Assembly: GCF_008807415.1 (NCBI RefSeq)
Contig: NZ_CP043626.1
Location: 3,534,001-3,598,000, forward strand
Source: Pseudomonas denitrificans (nom. rej.)
Lineage (GTDB): Bacteria > Pseudomonadota > Gammaproteobacteria > Pseudomonadales > Pseudomonadaceae
DNA: 64,000 bases
Reading direction: 5' to 3'
The notes beneath the pieces are model-generated. The model did not search any database and was not told the origin of the DNA. It saw only the letters and a program-made list of their open reading frames with translations. This document shows, in pieces, positions 10,604 through 21,859 of the stretch. The translations under genes and the position numbers were made by a program. Every line of letters starts with the position of its first letter. Position 1 is the stretch's first letter.

Positions 10604-11350
10604 TCAGCCCAGCTGGGCCATCACCTCGTCCGGGATTTCCGCATTGGAGTAGACGTTCTGCACGTCGTCCAGGTCTTCGAGCATGTCGATCAGCTTGAGG
10701 ACCTTCTGTGCGGTGTCCAGGTCCAGGGTCGCGGTGGTCGACGGGATCATGGTGATCTCGGCGTCGTCGCCCTTGAAACCGGCTTCGGTCAGCGCTTCAT
10801 TGACCGAGATGAAGTCGACGAAGGTGGTGAAGACGTCGATGGAACCGTCATCGTTGACCACCACGTCGTCGGCGCCGGCCTCCAGCGCGGCATCCATCAG
10901 GGCTTCCTCGTTCACGCCCGGCGCATAGCTGATCTGGCCCTTGCGCTCGAACATGTAGGCCACCGAACCATCGGTACCCAGGTTGCCGCCGCACTTGCTG
11001 AAGGCATGACGCACTTCGGCCGCGGTGCGGTTGCGGTTGTCGGTCATCGCTTCGACGATGATCGCCACGCCGCTGGGTGCGTAACCTTCGTAGGTCAGCT
11101 CGGCCATGTTGTCCGCTTCGCTGGAGCCCACGCCACGCTGGATGGCGCGATCGATGGTGTCGCGGGTCATGTTGGCGGTCAGCGCCTTGTCCACGGCCAG
11201 GCGCAGACGCGGGTTGTCCGCCGGGATCCCCCCGCCCTGCTTGGCAGCGACGGTCAGCTCACGGATGAGCTTGGTGAAGATCTTGCCCTTCTTGGCGTCC
11301 TGACGTTCCTTGCGGTGCTTGATGTTGGCCCATTTGGAATGACCAGCCAT
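10604..11350 (-). CDS. YebC/PmpR-family transcriptional regulator
   Basis: A 248-residue member of the YebC/PmpR family (DUF28). It has the signature N-terminus [22 protein letters not shown] and the three-domain length typical of the family. Members bind DNA. In P. aeruginosa the orthologue PmpR represses quinolone signalling, and recent work on YebC relatives also points to ribosome-related roles, so the exact function is open. It lies between aspS and ruvC, the widespread conserved context. Confidence 0.93.
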   Translation of the reverse strand: MAGHSKWANIKHRKERQDAKKGKIFTKLIRELTVAAKQGGGIPADNPRLRLAVDKALTANMTRDTIDRAIQRGVGSSEADNMAELTYEGYAPSGVAIIVEAMTDNRNRTAAEVRHAFSKCGGNLGTDGSVAYMFERKGQISYAPGVNEEALMDAALEAGADDVVVNDDGSIDVFTTFVDFISVNEALTEAGFKGDDAEITMIPSTTATLDLDTAQKVLKLIDMLEDLDDVQNVYSNAEIPDEVMAQLG

Positions 11351-11423
11351 AACTCACTCCGTATCGCTTGTTTGCTTCGCTCGCGGCGCCCGGTTTGCGG
11401 GCGCCGCGGCAATCTGGATCGAC

Positions 11424-13202
11424 TTACTCGGCGGCCTTCTGCTGCTCGCGCAGGCGGATGTTCAGCTCGCGCAGAGCCTTGGCATCCACAGTGCCCGGAG
11501 CCTGGGTCATGACGTCGCCGGCGCTCTGGGTTTTCGGGAAGGCGATGACTTCGCGGATCGAGGCCGCGCCGGTCATCAGCATCACCAGGCGGTCCAGGCC
11601 GAAGGCCAGGCCACCGTGCGGCGGTGCACCGTACTTGAGGGCGTCGAGGAGGAAGCCGAACTTCTCTTCCTGCTCCGCATCATCGATGCCGAGCACGCGG
11701 AACACCGCCTGCTGCATGGACTTGTCATGAATACGGATGGAGCCGCCGCCCAACTCGGTGCCATTGAGCACCATGTCGTAGGCACGGGACAGCTTGCCGG
11801 CCGGGTTGGCCTCCAGCTCTTCCGGGGTGCACTTGGGCGCAGTGAACGGGTGGTGCAGGGAAGTCAGGCTGCCGTCGTCGTTCTCTTCGAACATCGGGAA
11901 GTCCACGACCCACATCGGCGCCCACTCCTTGGTGAGCAGGTTGAGGTCATGGCCGACCTTGATGCGCAGCGCGCCCAGGGCGTCGCAGACGATCTTGGCC
12001 TTGTCGGCGCCGAAGAACACGATGTCGCCATCGACCGCGCCAACGCGATCGAGGATCTCGTTCAGGTTCGGCTCGGCGATGTTCTTCACGATCGGCGACT
12101 GCAGGCCTTCCACGCCCTTGGCGCGTTCGTTGACCTTGATGTAGGCCAGGCCCTTGGCGCCGTAGATGCCGACGAACTTGGTGTAGTCGTCGATCTGCTT
12201 GCGCGGCATGCTCGCACCGCCCGGAACGCGCAGGGCGGCAACGCGGCCCTTCGGATCGTTGGCCGGGCCGGAGAAGACCTTGAACTCGACGTCCTTCAGC
12301 TGATCGGCCACGTCGACCAGTTCCAGCGGGATACGCAGGTCAGGCTTGTCCGAACCGTAGCGGCGCATGGCCTCTTCGAACGGCATGTGCGGGAATTCGT
12401 CGAACTCGACGTTCAGCACTTCCTTGAACAGTTGGCGAACCATCTTCTCGGTGATCTCGATGATGTCGCTTTCTTCGAGGAAGCTGGTTTCGATGTCGAT
12501 CTGGGTGAATTCCGGCTGACGGTCGGCACGCAGGTCTTCATCGCGGAAGCACTTGGCGATCTGGTAGTAGCGGTCGAAGCCGGCCACCATCAGCAGCTGC
12601 TTGAACAGCTGGGGCGACTGCGGCAGGGCGAAGAAGTGACCCGGGTAGGTACGGCTCGGCACCAGGTAGTCACGCGCGCCTTCCGGCGTCGGGCGACCGA
12701 GGATCGGGGTTTCCACGTCGAGGAAGCCGTTGTCGTCCAGATAGCGGCGGATGCTGCTGGTGATGCGCGCACGCAGCTTCAGCTTGGCGGCCATCTCCGG
12801 GCGACGCAGGTCGATGAAGCGGTAGCGCAGGCGGGTTTCCTCGCCCACGTCGGAGTATTCATCCAGCGGGAACGGCGGGGTTTCGGCCTGGTTCAGCACT
12901 TCCAGTTCATGTCCCAGCACTTCGATGGCACCGGAAGCCATGTTCGAGTTGCGCGCGCCTTCAGGGCGCAGGCGCACCTTGCCGGTGATCTTCACCACGT
13001 ACTCGCTGCGCACACGGTCAGCCTTGGCGAAGGTCTCGACGCGATCCGGGTCGAATACCACCTGGGCCAGACCTTCACGATCACGCACGTCGAGGAAGAT
13101 CACCCCGCCGTGGTCGCGGCGACGGTGTACCCAACCGCAAAGAGTGACTACCTGGCCGTCCAGGCTCTCGTTCAACTGGCCGCAATAGTGGCTGCGCATC
13201 AT
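11424..13202 (-). CDS. aspS: Aspartate-tRNA ligase (probably Asp/Asn non-discriminating)
   Basis: A class II synthetase that charges tRNA-Asp and, in Pseudomonas, is thought also to charge tRNA-Asn with Asp. About 592 residues contain an OB anticodon-binding domain ([15 protein letters not shown]), motif 2 ([14 protein letters not shown]), a GAD insert and motif 3 ([12 protein letters not shown]). Two adjacent ATGs (13202 and 13199) both fit, and 13202 has the better spacing from GAGAAG. The open frame upstream to 13307 overlaps the next gene and is not supported. Confidence 0.97.
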   Translation of the reverse strand: MMRSHYCGQLNESLDGQVVTLCGWVHRRRDHGGVIFLDVRDREGLAQVVFDPDRVETFAKADRVRSEYVVKITGKVRLRPEGARNSNMASGAIEVLGHELEVLNQAETPPFPLDEYSDVGEETRLRYRFIDLRRPEMAAKLKLRARITSSIRRYLDDNGFLDVETPILGRPTPEGARDYLVPSRTYPGHFFALPQSPQLFKQLLMVAGFDRYYQIAKCFRDEDLRADRQPEFTQIDIETSFLEESDIIEITEKMVRQLFKEVLNVEFDEFPHMPFEEAMRRYGSDKPDLRIPLELVDVADQLKDVEFKVFSGPANDPKGRVAALRVPGGASMPRKQIDDYTKFVGIYGAKGLAYIKVNERAKGVEGLQSPIVKNIAEPNLNEILDRVGAVDGDIVFFGADKAKIVCDALGALRIKVGHDLNLLTKEWAPMWVVDFPMFEENDDGSLTSLHHPFTAPKCTPEELEANPAGKLSRAYDMVLNGTELGGGSIRIHDKSMQQAVFRVLGIDDAEQEEKFGFLLDALKYGAPPHGGLAFGLDRLVMLMTGAASIREVIAFPKTQSAGDVMTQAPGTVDAKALRELNIRLREQQKAAE

Positions 13203-13245
13203 GGTGTGTTTCGCTTCTCGAAAGTCTTGAATTCTAGGGAACCGC

Positions 13246-13515
13246 TCATTCGCTGGCGGAGCAGGCGCCGGCACCGCAACCGGTGGCCGGACAGACCGCT
13301 GGAGCATCGCCGGAGGCCAGGTTCTTCTTCGCTCCGGTCTTGAAGTCGGTCTCGTACCAACCGCTGCCGCCCAGGCGGAAGCCCGGAGCCGACAACATCT
13401 TCTTCAATTCGGGAGCCATGCAGGCCGGACAATCGACCAACGGCGCATCGCTGATCTTCTGCAGCGATTCCAGCTGATGCGCGCAGGACTGGCACTGGTA
13501 CTCGTAAATCGGCAT
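13246..13515 (-). CDS. FmdB-family zinc-ribbon protein
   Basis: An 89-residue protein starting MPIYEYQC. C8-X2-C11 and C29-X2-C32 form a single zinc ribbon, and a Gly-rich tail ends in a Cys-containing [10 protein letters not shown]. This matches the FmdB/CxxC_CxxC_SSSS putative regulatory family, whose biochemical role is unknown. The ATG at 13515 was chosen over a longer frame because the family begins with MPIYEY. It lies 43 bp upstream of aspS and is probably co-transcribed. Confidence 0.9.
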   Translation of the reverse strand: MPIYEYQCQSCAHQLESLQKISDAPLVDCPACMAPELKKMLSAPGFRLGGSGWYETDFKTGAKKNLASGDAPAVCPATGCGAGACSASE

Positions 13516-13756
13516 GGAACACCTTGGCTGTGTAACGCCGCGGGTCCGCGTCCCGCGGCAAAGAGGCCGATTATAGCCTGAAAAATCCACGGGTTGCAGC
13601 CGGACTCCGGTGGCGGAAAAGCCAGCCGGACGCACAACCTTTTAATAGAAAAGCTCAATCGATTGCCTTGATATAGACCAAGAGCTTCGCACCTGCACCG
13701 GTGATAGCCTCGAACCCAACGCCTTGAATCACCCATGCCACAATGAGGAGATCGCC

Positions 13757-14227
13757 ATGGACATCGATATCGGAATCGCCAAACAGGATCGCGCCGCCAT
13801 CGCCGACGGCCTGTCCCGTCTGCTGGCCGACACCTACACGCTGTACCTGAAGACCCACAACTTCCACTGGAACGTCACCGGGCCGATGTTCAACACCCTG
13901 CACCTGATGTTCGAAGGGCAGTACACCGAACTGGCACTGGCCGTGGACAGCATCGCCGAACGCATCCGCGCCCTGGGCTTCCCGGCGCCGGGCACCTATG
14001 CCGCTTACGCGCGCCTGTCCTCGATCAAGGAAGAAGAAGGCGTGCCGGACGCCCAGGAGATGATCCGCCTGCTGGTGCAGGGCCAGGAAGCCGTGGTGCG
14101 CACCGCGCGCAGCATCTTCCCGCTGGCCGACAAGGTGGCGGACGAGCCGACCGCGGACCTGCTGACCCAGCGCATGCAGGTACACGAGAAGACCGCCTGG
14201 ATGCTGCGCAGCCTGCTCGCCGAGTAA
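13757..14227 (+). CDS. Dps-like ferritin
   Basis: A 156-residue protein of the Dps/bacterioferritin superfamily, which stores iron and protects DNA from oxidative damage. The inter-subunit ferroxidase ligands are visible: H37 (HNFHWNVTG), H49, D64 and E68. I chose the ATG at 13757 because AGGAG lies 6 bp upstream, and the 11 upstream codons lack homology. It is divergent from fmdB. A GC-rich hairpin (14243-14268) without a T run follows the gene. Confidence 0.93.
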   Translation: MDIDIGIAKQDRAAIADGLSRLLADTYTLYLKTHNFHWNVTGPMFNTLHLMFEGQYTELALAVDSIAERIRALGFPAPGTYAAYARLSSIKEEEGVPDAQEMIRLLVQGQEAVVRTARSIFPLADKVADEPTADLLTQRMQVHEKTAWMLRSLLAE

Positions 14228-14444
14228 CCCTCTCCCTTTATAAGCAGCCGGCCAGAAAGCCGGCTGCCTCCCCCTACGAATGGCCTAAGCGGTTGATTTG
14301 AGAAGGCAAGTGGTTTGCGGTTAAATACCTGCCGTGCGTTTCTCGCATAGGCCGCCCGGCACGCTTTCATTTTTCCTTTCTGGCGTCGCACCCGGGGCTG
14401 GCTGCTTCTTTATATCGTTACCCGCTCAAGGTGAATCCGTAGCC

Positions 14445-15041
14445 ATGTTGAAGATCGTCCATCTCGTGACGGGCGTTGCCGCACTCTTGCTGTCCTTGAT
14501 CCCGAGTCTGCGTAGTGATGCCCTGCCCTACCTGCAACAGAGCGATGCCATCTACCTGGCGCTGCTCGGTCTGACCAGCCTCCTGCTCGCCCCGGGCAGC
14601 AACCTGAAACAGCCTTCGGCCCTGCAAGGCCTGGCCACTGCCCTGGTGGTTCTGGCCGTGGTGCTGCAGGTGCTGATCCTGCTCGCCCCACTGCCCTTCA
14701 TCGGCGAACAACCGGCCATCGTGCTGCCGCTGCTGAGCCTGGCTGGCGCAGTCGTGCTGCAGTGGGCCGCCAACCTGAACCCGGCTCGCCCCCACGCGCC
14801 CATCGAAACCTTCCTCGGCGAGAACCGCGAAACCGGCACCGTGAAGTGGTTCAACACCTCCAAGGGCTTCGGCTTCATCTCCCGCGACTCGGGCGAAGAC
14901 ATCTTCGTCCACTTCCGCGCCATTCGCGGCGAGGGTCACCGCATCCTGATCGAAGGGCAGCGCGTGGAGTTCTCGGTAGTCCAGCGCGACAAGGGCCTGC
15001 AGGCGGAGGACGTGATCGCCGCCCTGCCCAACCGCCGCTGA
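14445..15041 (+). CDS. Membrane protein with C-terminal cold-shock domain
   Basis: A 198-residue fusion. The N-terminal 110 residues hold about four hydrophobic TM segments (near 5-20, 36-50, 62-82 and 91-108). A cold-shock domain follows from about residue 127, with RNP1 KGFGFI (140-145) and RNP2 DIFVHF (152-157). The CSD should bind single-stranded RNA or DNA at the cytoplasmic face. From memory, Pseudomonas orthologues are annotated only as probable cold-shock proteins. I chose the ATG at 14445, since an earlier ATG at 14334 would add an unconserved stretch. Confidence 0.88.
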   Translation: MLKIVHLVTGVAALLLSLIPSLRSDALPYLQQSDAIYLALLGLTSLLLAPGSNLKQPSALQGLATALVVLAVVLQVLILLAPLPFIGEQPAIVLPLLSLAGAVVLQWAANLNPARPHAPIETFLGENRETGTVKWFNTSKGFGFISRDSGEDIFVHFRAIRGEGHRILIEGQRVEFSVVQRDKGLQAEDVIAALPNRR

Positions 15042-15056
15042 TCCACAGCCCCATGA

Positions 15057-15088
15057 CAAAGCCCGCCAATCGGCGGGCTTTGTCATTT
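15057..15088. terminator. Bidirectional terminator between the cold-shock gene and slyX
   Basis: AAAGCCCGCC and GGCGGGCTTT form a stem with a four-base loop flanked by A and T bases. It lies between two convergent genes, so it can serve both. Confidence 0.75.
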
Positions 15089-15111
15089 CTGCACTGATTA
15101 ACCAGTGCGGC

Positions 15112-15321
15112 TCAATAGTGCGGCGGCGGAGCGTCATCTTCCGCGACGCCAACCTGGCCCTGCAGGTCTTCCAGGCGCTTGAGCAGCGCTTGCATCTGCA
15201 GACGGGTGCGCTCGATCACCCGCTCCTGCTCGTAGACCACGTCGCTCAGGGTCTGCAGTGCGTCATCCTGAAAGGCCAGCCGGCTCTCCAGGTCCATCAC
15301 TCGAGTCTCCAGATCCATCAT
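15112..15321 (-). CDS. slyX: SlyX family protein
   Basis: A 69-residue protein predicted to be almost all coiled coil (heptads across residues 3-55) with the typical acidic C-terminal DDAPPPHY of SlyX. Its function is unknown. The ATG at 15321 directly abuts the HIT gene stop codon, so the two are translationally close and probably one transcript. Confidence 0.9.
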   Translation of the reverse strand: MMDLETRVMDLESRLAFQDDALQTLSDVVYEQERVIERTRLQMQALLKRLEDLQGQVGVAEDDAPPPHY

Positions 15322-15747
15322 TCACTCCTGGCTGAAGCGAAAGCCATCGCCCAGCGCCATGCGCAGTTTCTCGCGCACCCGCGCCAGTTCTTCTTCTTTA
15401 TAGGGAACCGCCGGGTGCTTGCCCCAGACCGGCCCCGGCCAGGCGACATCATCCTGCTTGCGCACAATCACATGCACATGCAGTTGGCTGACGACGTTGC
15501 CGAGATTGGCCACGTTCATCTTGTCCGCATCGAAAGTGTCCTTGAGCATTTCCGCCAGTTGAGTCGCTTCGCGCCACAACTGTTGCTGATCGGCGGAATC
15601 CAGCTGGAAGATTTCACTGACGTCTTCGCGACGCGGAACCAGGATGAACCACGGGTACTGCGAGTCATTCATCAACAGCAGGCTGCTCAGCGGGAAATCA
15701 CCCAGCGCAACGGTGTCCTGCTGGAGACGGGAATCCAGGGCGAACAT
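15322..15747 (-). CDS. HIT-family nucleotide-binding protein
   Basis: A 141-residue histidine-triad protein, a family that hydrolyses nucleoside phosphoramidates or dinucleotides. The triad motif reads QLHVHVIVR (residues 88-96): the first His of the HxHxH motif is Gln, while the middle catalytic His (H90) and H92 are kept. This variant occurs in several proteobacterial HIT proteins. I chose the ATG at 15747 because AGGAGAGG lies just upstream. Confidence 0.9.
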   Translation of the reverse strand: MFALDSRLQQDTVALGDFPLSSLLLMNDSQYPWFILVPRREDVSEIFQLDSADQQQLWREATQLAEMLKDTFDADKMNVANLGNVVSQLHVHVIVRKQDDVAWPGPVWGKHPAVPYKEEELARVREKLRMALGDGFRFSQE

Positions 15748-16290
15748 AAGACCTCTCCTGTTCGACGAGCCTTGTTTAAGCCTAGCCCCACAGGGGAGCC
15801 GAAGGGCGCGAAGAATACTAGAGAGCCCTTCCGGCGAACATGCCCGACCGACGCATCGTGCCGGAGCACGCCCTTTGCAGCGTCGCACCAGGATCGTGCA
15901 TGACGCGGATTGGCATATCCCGACAACAGGCGCGTGCAGGAATCTGCACGGCAATCACGGCAATCAGCAGCGAAAAATCGTTTAAACAGCTACAACTACG
16001 GGATGCCAGAAAACGACATGCGTGCTCGTGGATGTTGCAAATCCCCAACGGAAGCCGTGAAATGCGTCAACGCGTCGCAAGACGAACACTGTGAAGGCGG
16101 CTCCGGGCATTTGTGCACGGTTGTTGCTAGAGGCAAGGACAGCGCACCGACGGCCACCCCTTTGGGAGAAGTGGACGCGGAGGCGAGAGAACTTAAGAAG
16201 TGGTCAATGGAATAGAGAACCACAAGGACTGAAGCATCAATGAAGCAATCAGGGGGCAATCTCTTTTTGCAACATGAGAACTGCTTGAAT
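15748..16290. other. Long intergenic region between HIT gene and oprD
   Basis: About 540 bp with no convincing gene. Short open frames (for example 15910-16215 +) have no recognisable domain, no good ribosome site and off-bias codons. The stretch is less GC-rich than its neighbours and probably holds upstream control sequence for oprD and a promoter for the HIT/slyX pair. Confidence 0.5.
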
Positions 16291-16382
16291 GCGACATGCG
16301 TCATGCAGCTTTGCGACAGCTCCGTAAAGATTTTGTGTGTTCATTTGGGCAACTATCGCCAACTGAACACGCGTGCTATAAG
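16291..16382 (+). promoter_or_regulatory. Predicted oprD control region: ArgR-like half-sites and extended -10
   Basis: Two GCGACA words (16291-16296 and 16313-16318) are direct repeats of TGTCGC on the minus strand, 22 bp apart, close to the 21-bp spacing of tandem ArgR half-sites in Pseudomonas. Downstream, TGCTATAAG (16375-16382 region) is an extended -10 located about 80 bp before the oprD start. ArgR activation of oprD is known in P. aeruginosa, and the assignment here is inference. Confidence 0.4.
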
Positions 16383-16463
16383 TTAGCGCCGACAAAAAAA
16401 GAAAGAGCCGTCACCGCGGCATTAGTGATGGCGAATAATTTCAAAACCAAAGGAGCAATCACA

Positions 16464-17786
16464 ATGAAAGTGATGAAGTGGAGCGCCATCGCCCTGGCCG
16501 TTTCTGCAGGCAGCACACAACTGGCAATGGCCGAGCCCTTCGTAGGCAATCAGGCTGACGCTAAAGGCTTTGTCGAAGACAGCAGCCTGAACTTCCTGGT
16601 TCGTAACTACTACTTCAATCGCAACAAGAAAGACGGCGCCACCGATGCCCGTGACTGGACCCAGGGTTTCTGGGCCAATTACAACTCCGGCTTCACCCAA
16701 GGCACCGTTGGTTTCGGTGTTGACGCCTTCGGCTACCTGGGTCTGAAACTCGACGGTGGCAGCGGCTACGGCGGCACTGGCAACCTGCCGGTTCACGATG
16801 ACGGCGACAAGGCTGACGACTTCGGCAAGGCCGGCGCAGCTGTCAAGATCCGCATCTCCAAGACCGAGCTGAAATTCGGCGACATGCAGCCCACCGCTCC
16901 GGTGTTCGCTGTAGGCGGCACCCGCCTGCTGCCGCAAACCGCCAGCGGCTTCAGCCTGATGAGCAGCGAAATCGACGGCCTGGATCTGGAAGGCGGTCAC
17001 TTCTACTCCGGTACTGGCCAGGACACCACCAACCGTGACGGTGAGATCTGGTCCCAGTACGGTGGCGTTACCGCCAACAGCGCTGACTTCCTGGGTGGCA
17101 AGTACGCCATCAACGACCAGTTCTCCGCTTCGCTGTACGGCGCCAAGGTCGAAGACCTGTGGGACCAGTACTACGTGAACCTGAACTACACCCTGCCGAT
17201 CGCTGACAATCAGTCCCTCGGCCTGGACTTCAACTACTACAACACCCGCGACGAAGGTTCCTCCAAGCTCGGCGACATCAGCAACAACACCTACTCGCTG
17301 GCCGCCGCTTACACCATCAGCGCGCACACCCTGACCCTCGCCTTCCAGAAAGTGAACGGCAACACTCCGTTCGACTACATCGGTATCGGCGACAACAACG
17401 CCGGCGGCGACTCGATCTTCCTCGCCAACTCCGTTCAGTACTCCGACTTCAACGGCCCGGGTGAAAAATCCATCCAAGGCCGTTACGACCTGAACATGTC
17501 CGAGTACGGTGTTCCGGGCCTGACCTTCATGGGCCGCTACATCTACGGTAAGGACATCGACGGCGACAAGATCGATCCGACCAGCCCCTACGCCAACTAT
17601 GGCTATGGTCCGGACGGCAAACACCGCGAGACCAACCTGGAAGCCAAATACGTCATCCAGAGCGGCCCGGCGAAAGACCTGTCCTTCCGTGCTCGTCAGG
17701 CTTGGCACCGCGCCAACTCCGACCAGGCTGAAGGCAACGTTGATGAATTCCGCCTGATCATCGACTACCCGCTGTCCGTTCTGTAA
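16464..17786 (+). CDS. oprD: OprD-family outer-membrane porin
   Basis: An 18-stranded porin for basic amino acids and small peptides, and the route of carbapenem entry in P. aeruginosa. The 440-residue precursor has a signal peptide ending AMA (residue 22 region) and the family motifs LGLKLDGGSG, LKFGDMQPTAPVFA and LETNLEAKY-like repeats. It ends in the assembly signal LSVL. The start at 16464 has AGGAG 8 bp upstream. Many conserved stretches and the position beside the thioesterase and proS genes support orthology with OprD itself rather than another paralogue. Confidence 0.93.
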   Translation: MKVMKWSAIALAVSAGSTQLAMAEPFVGNQADAKGFVEDSSLNFLVRNYYFNRNKKDGATDARDWTQGFWANYNSGFTQGTVGFGVDAFGYLGLKLDGGSGYGGTGNLPVHDDGDKADDFGKAGAAVKIRISKTELKFGDMQPTAPVFAVGGTRLLPQTASGFSLMSSEIDGLDLEGGHFYSGTGQDTTNRDGEIWSQYGGVTANSADFLGGKYAINDQFSASLYGAKVEDLWDQYYVNLNYTLPIADNQSLGLDFNYYNTRDEGSSKLGDISNNTYSLAAAYTISAHTLTLAFQKVNGNTPFDYIGIGDNNAGGDSIFLANSVQYSDFNGPGEKSIQGRYDLNMSEYGVPGLTFMGRYIYGKDIDGDKIDPTSPYANYGYGPDGKHRETNLEAKYVIQSGPAKDLSFRARQAWHRANSDQAEGNVDEFRLIIDYPLSVL

Positions 17787-17808
17787 TCCAGAGCGAACTG
17801 CAGATAAC

Positions 17809-17839
17809 TAAAAAGCCCGGCTTCTGCCGGGCTTTTTTA
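17809..17839. terminator. Terminator after oprD
   Basis: AAAAGCCCGG and CCGGGCTTTTTT form a strong hairpin with a T run 25 bp after the oprD stop. Because the next gene converges on it, it can serve both strands. Confidence 0.9.
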
Positions 17840-17880
17840 TTGCAACTTACCTACAACTTCGAACGTATCCATTACTGCTG

Positions 17881-18297
17881 TTACATCGGCAATACATATG
17901 TGCCGGTTACATGGGCGACCAGTTCCTGCGGATTGCTGACCGAGTAGACAGCTACTTCGCAAACGACCTGCCGGCGCCCCAGCTTCAATATCTTCGCCTC
18001 GGCCAGCAGGTCTTCCGGCTTGGGCTTGCTGAGAAAGTTGATATTCAGGTTTGAAGTAACAGCCATCTCGACGTTATCCAGCTGCGCCAGGATCACCGCG
18101 TACATCGCCGCGTCCGCCAGCGCCATGATGGTCGGCCCGGACACGGTTCCGCCCGGCCTCACCAGCTTTCCATGGAAGGGGATCCGCGCGAAGGCGCTGC
18201 GCCCTTCCAGGGCATCGATGCGGAAATCCATCTCGTCCGCCATGGGCAACCCCGCGCGGATGAACGCCTGTACCTGCGCTGCATTCAATCGACTCAC
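17881..18297 (-). CDS. PaaI-type thioesterase (hot-dog fold)
   Basis: A 138-residue hot-dog protein resembling PaaI/YiiD-like acyl-CoA thioesterases. [26 protein letters not shown] holds the conserved helix and active-site region. The physiological substrate is unknown. I chose the GTG at 18297 because GGAGG lies 6 bp upstream. It is divergent from proS with about 100 bp between them. Confidence 0.85.
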   Translation of the reverse strand: MSRLNAAQVQAFIRAGLPMADEMDFRIDALEGRSAFARIPFHGKLVRPGGTVSGPTIMALADAAMYAVILAQLDNVEMAVTSNLNINFLSKPKPEDLLAEAKILKLGRRQVVCEVAVYSVSNPQELVAHVTGTYVLPM

Positions 18298-18399
18298 ACC
18301 ACTCCTCCGTCTCCACCCGCCGCGCGCTGTACGCAGCCAGACCTGCACCGTACAATGCCCAGCCTATATTCCCCTTCGCAACCGACAAAACGGCCAAAG

Positions 18400-20115
<1,716 letters not shown>

Positions 20116-20123
20116 GCAGAGCG

Positions 20124-21080
20124 ATGTCCACCGGAAGTACCACAAGCCTCGTGGCTGCCGCCCTGTGCGGCAGCCTCCTGCTGAGCGGCTGCGCCAACCA
20201 GTTGTCGCAACGCAGCGAGCATGAAGAGCGAGTCGAGCGCAAGTTGCTCGACCACAGCCTGCAGATCGACGTGGGCACGCCGGGCACCCTGGAACTGCCG
20301 CAGCGTCGTATCCGCGTGCAGGAACAGAAGACCTTCGAAGTCACAGAGTTCGAGGTCACCCGGCGCTACGACCGCTACACGCCGTATCAGGGCTGGCGCA
20401 AGGTCTACGAAATGCCGCTGGGCATCGTCGCCTTCGTCGGCGGCATCGGCGCCAATGTGGTCAACGTGTTCGCACTCGGCAACCTGCCCGAGAGCGTCAC
20501 CCGCGGCTGGATTCGCTACGGCATAGACGGCATGAACCCGTTCATGAACGTCGAGTCCAACGGCCGCGCCGAGCAGAACCTGGCATCGATCGACGAGAAG
20601 CAGCGCGAAAAGCGCACCGAGTACTCCAGCCTGCCCTGGTCAGAGCGCCCGGTGACCGTCACTGCCGGGAAGAACTCCCAGGAACTGCTCACCGACCGCC
20701 ACGGCGTGCTGCGCCTGAACCTGCTGGAAGGCCCCTTCAGCGACGACGAAGTCAGCCGCATCGGCCGCCTGCAGTTCAGCGTCCAGGACCCTTCGGACGA
20801 CACCCGCGCCGATGCCAGCCTGCTGGTCAGCCGCTCCCTGCGCGGCAAGTTGCAGGAAGCCCACGCACTGATCTACGACGACCTGGAAGGTGACGATGTG
20901 CACCACTGGGTACACCGGGTGAAGCGCCTCTCCGACCTCGGTCTGGAAGAAGAAGCGAGCGAACTGGAACAGAGCCTGATCGAGCTGACCCGCAACGATC
21001 CGGAACTGCAGAAGGAATTCCTCCACAGCCTGATGACCGACGCCGGTCGCCTGGCAGCGGACCCCGGCGTCAGCAACTGA
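20124..21080 (+). CDS. Conserved lipoprotein of unknown function
   Basis: A 318-residue protein with a lipoprotein signal (LLLSGC, acylated Cys about residue 23). A hydrophobic patch lies near residues 100-120 (MPLGIVAFVGGIGANVVNVFALGN), and the C-terminal third is charged and helical. I do not recognise a characterised domain. It follows proS closely and is probably co-transcribed. Likely localisation is the envelope, with the Cys+2 residue (Asn) not a classic inner-membrane retention signal. Confidence 0.8.
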   Translation: MSTGSTTSLVAAALCGSLLLSGCANQLSQRSEHEERVERKLLDHSLQIDVGTPGTLELPQRRIRVQEQKTFEVTEFEVTRRYDRYTPYQGWRKVYEMPLGIVAFVGGIGANVVNVFALGNLPESVTRGWIRYGIDGMNPFMNVESNGRAEQNLASIDEKQREKRTEYSSLPWSERPVTVTAGKNSQELLTDRHGVLRLNLLEGPFSDDEVSRIGRLQFSVQDPSDDTRADASLLVSRSLRGKLQEAHALIYDDLEGDDVHHWVHRVKRLSDLGLEEEASELEQSLIELTRNDPELQKEFLHSLMTDAGRLAADPGVSN

Positions 21081-21083
21081 CGC

Positions 21084-21359
21084 CTAGCGGCGAACGATGA
21101 AGCCGGTGATGCCCTGGGGTGTCATCGGCTGCAACTCCACCGCAGTCACCTTGGCTTTCACCGGGCCGCGCGCCAGCCACTTCTCCAGCTCGCGCACCGC
21201 CTCTTCCTCACCTTCGACCAACAACTCGACGCGCCCGTCCTCGAGGTTGCGCACCCAGCCATCGATCTCCAGTCGATCTGCCTGTTCCTGGGTGCTCTGG
21301 CGGTAATAGACGCCCTGCACCTTGCCGCTGATGTAGCCGTGCAGACAGATCCTCGCCAT
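21084..21359 (-). CDS. acyP: Acylphosphatase
   Basis: A small cytoplasmic enzyme hydrolysing acyl phosphates. Its 91 residues carry the catalytic Arg20 (GKVQGVYYR) and Asn38 (GWVRNLEDG), with the ferredoxin-like fold length. The start at 21359 is the second of two ATGs overlapping the upstream TGA. It overlaps the tlpA-type gene and is co-directional. Confidence 0.95.
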   Translation of the reverse strand: MARICLHGYISGKVQGVYYRQSTQEQADRLEIDGWVRNLEDGRVELLVEGEEEAVRELEKWLARGPVKAKVTAVELQPMTPQGITGFIVRR

Positions 21360-21829
21360 CACTGCTCCTCCTCTCGCAATGCGCTCAGTCGCGCCTGCAG
21401 GCCGGCGGCGGTCTGCTCGCCGAGCAACTGCTCGCGCATCTTGCCCTCAGGGTCGATGATGTAGGTTACAGGCAGCGCTTCGCTGCGCGGCAGGCTGTAG
21501 CGCGGCGCGGGGTCGTCGGCCAGCACGGTGTACTGCAAGCCCAGGTCCTGCGAGGCCTTCGCCAGGTCCGCGTCGCGCAGCCCGTCGAAGTTCACCCCCA
21601 GCACCCGGAAGCCCTTAGCCTTGCCCTCTTGCGCCAGATGATTCAGCTCGGGAATCTCCTTGCGACACGGCGCACACCACTCCGCCCAGTAATTAATAAC
21701 TAGCCACTGGCCATCTACACTCGCAGCGGGTACTTTCTGTCCATGCTGATCGGTGCCATAGTCCGCCGAGCAGCCGGCCAGGATCAGGCCGGCCATCAAG
21801 CCAATCACAATACGGAGCCGCACTCCCAT
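21359..21829 (-). CDS. TlpA/ResA-type thioredoxin lipoprotein
   Basis: A 156-residue envelope thiol reductase. A lipoprotein signal ends LAGC (C20), followed by a thioredoxin fold with the WCAPC redox pair (C52, C55) and the cis-Pro region ALPVTYIIDPEGK. Such proteins reduce cytochrome c or other periplasmic thiols, and the partner is unknown. The ATG at 21829 has GAGGAT upstream. The gene overlaps acyP downstream. Confidence 0.93.
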   Translation of the reverse strand: MGVRLRIVIGLMAGLILAGCSADYGTDQHGQKVPAASVDGQWLVINYWAEWCAPCRKEIPELNHLAQEGKAKGFRVLGVNFDGLRDADLAKASQDLGLQYTVLADDPAPRYSLPRSEALPVTYIIDPEGKMREQLLGEQTAAGLQARLSALREEEQ

Positions 21830-21859
21830 GCCTTCAATCCTCGTGTATGCGGGGTGGTC

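Noticed and set aside
11383..11407. GC-rich hairpin between aspS and yebC as terminator
   Set aside because: The 10-bp stem is strong but no T run follows on the minus strand. It may only be structure in a co-transcribed spacer.
15910..16215. Possible small gene upstream of oprD
   Set aside because: No conserved motif, no convincing Shine-Dalgarno, and several overlapping frames of similar quality in the same stretch.
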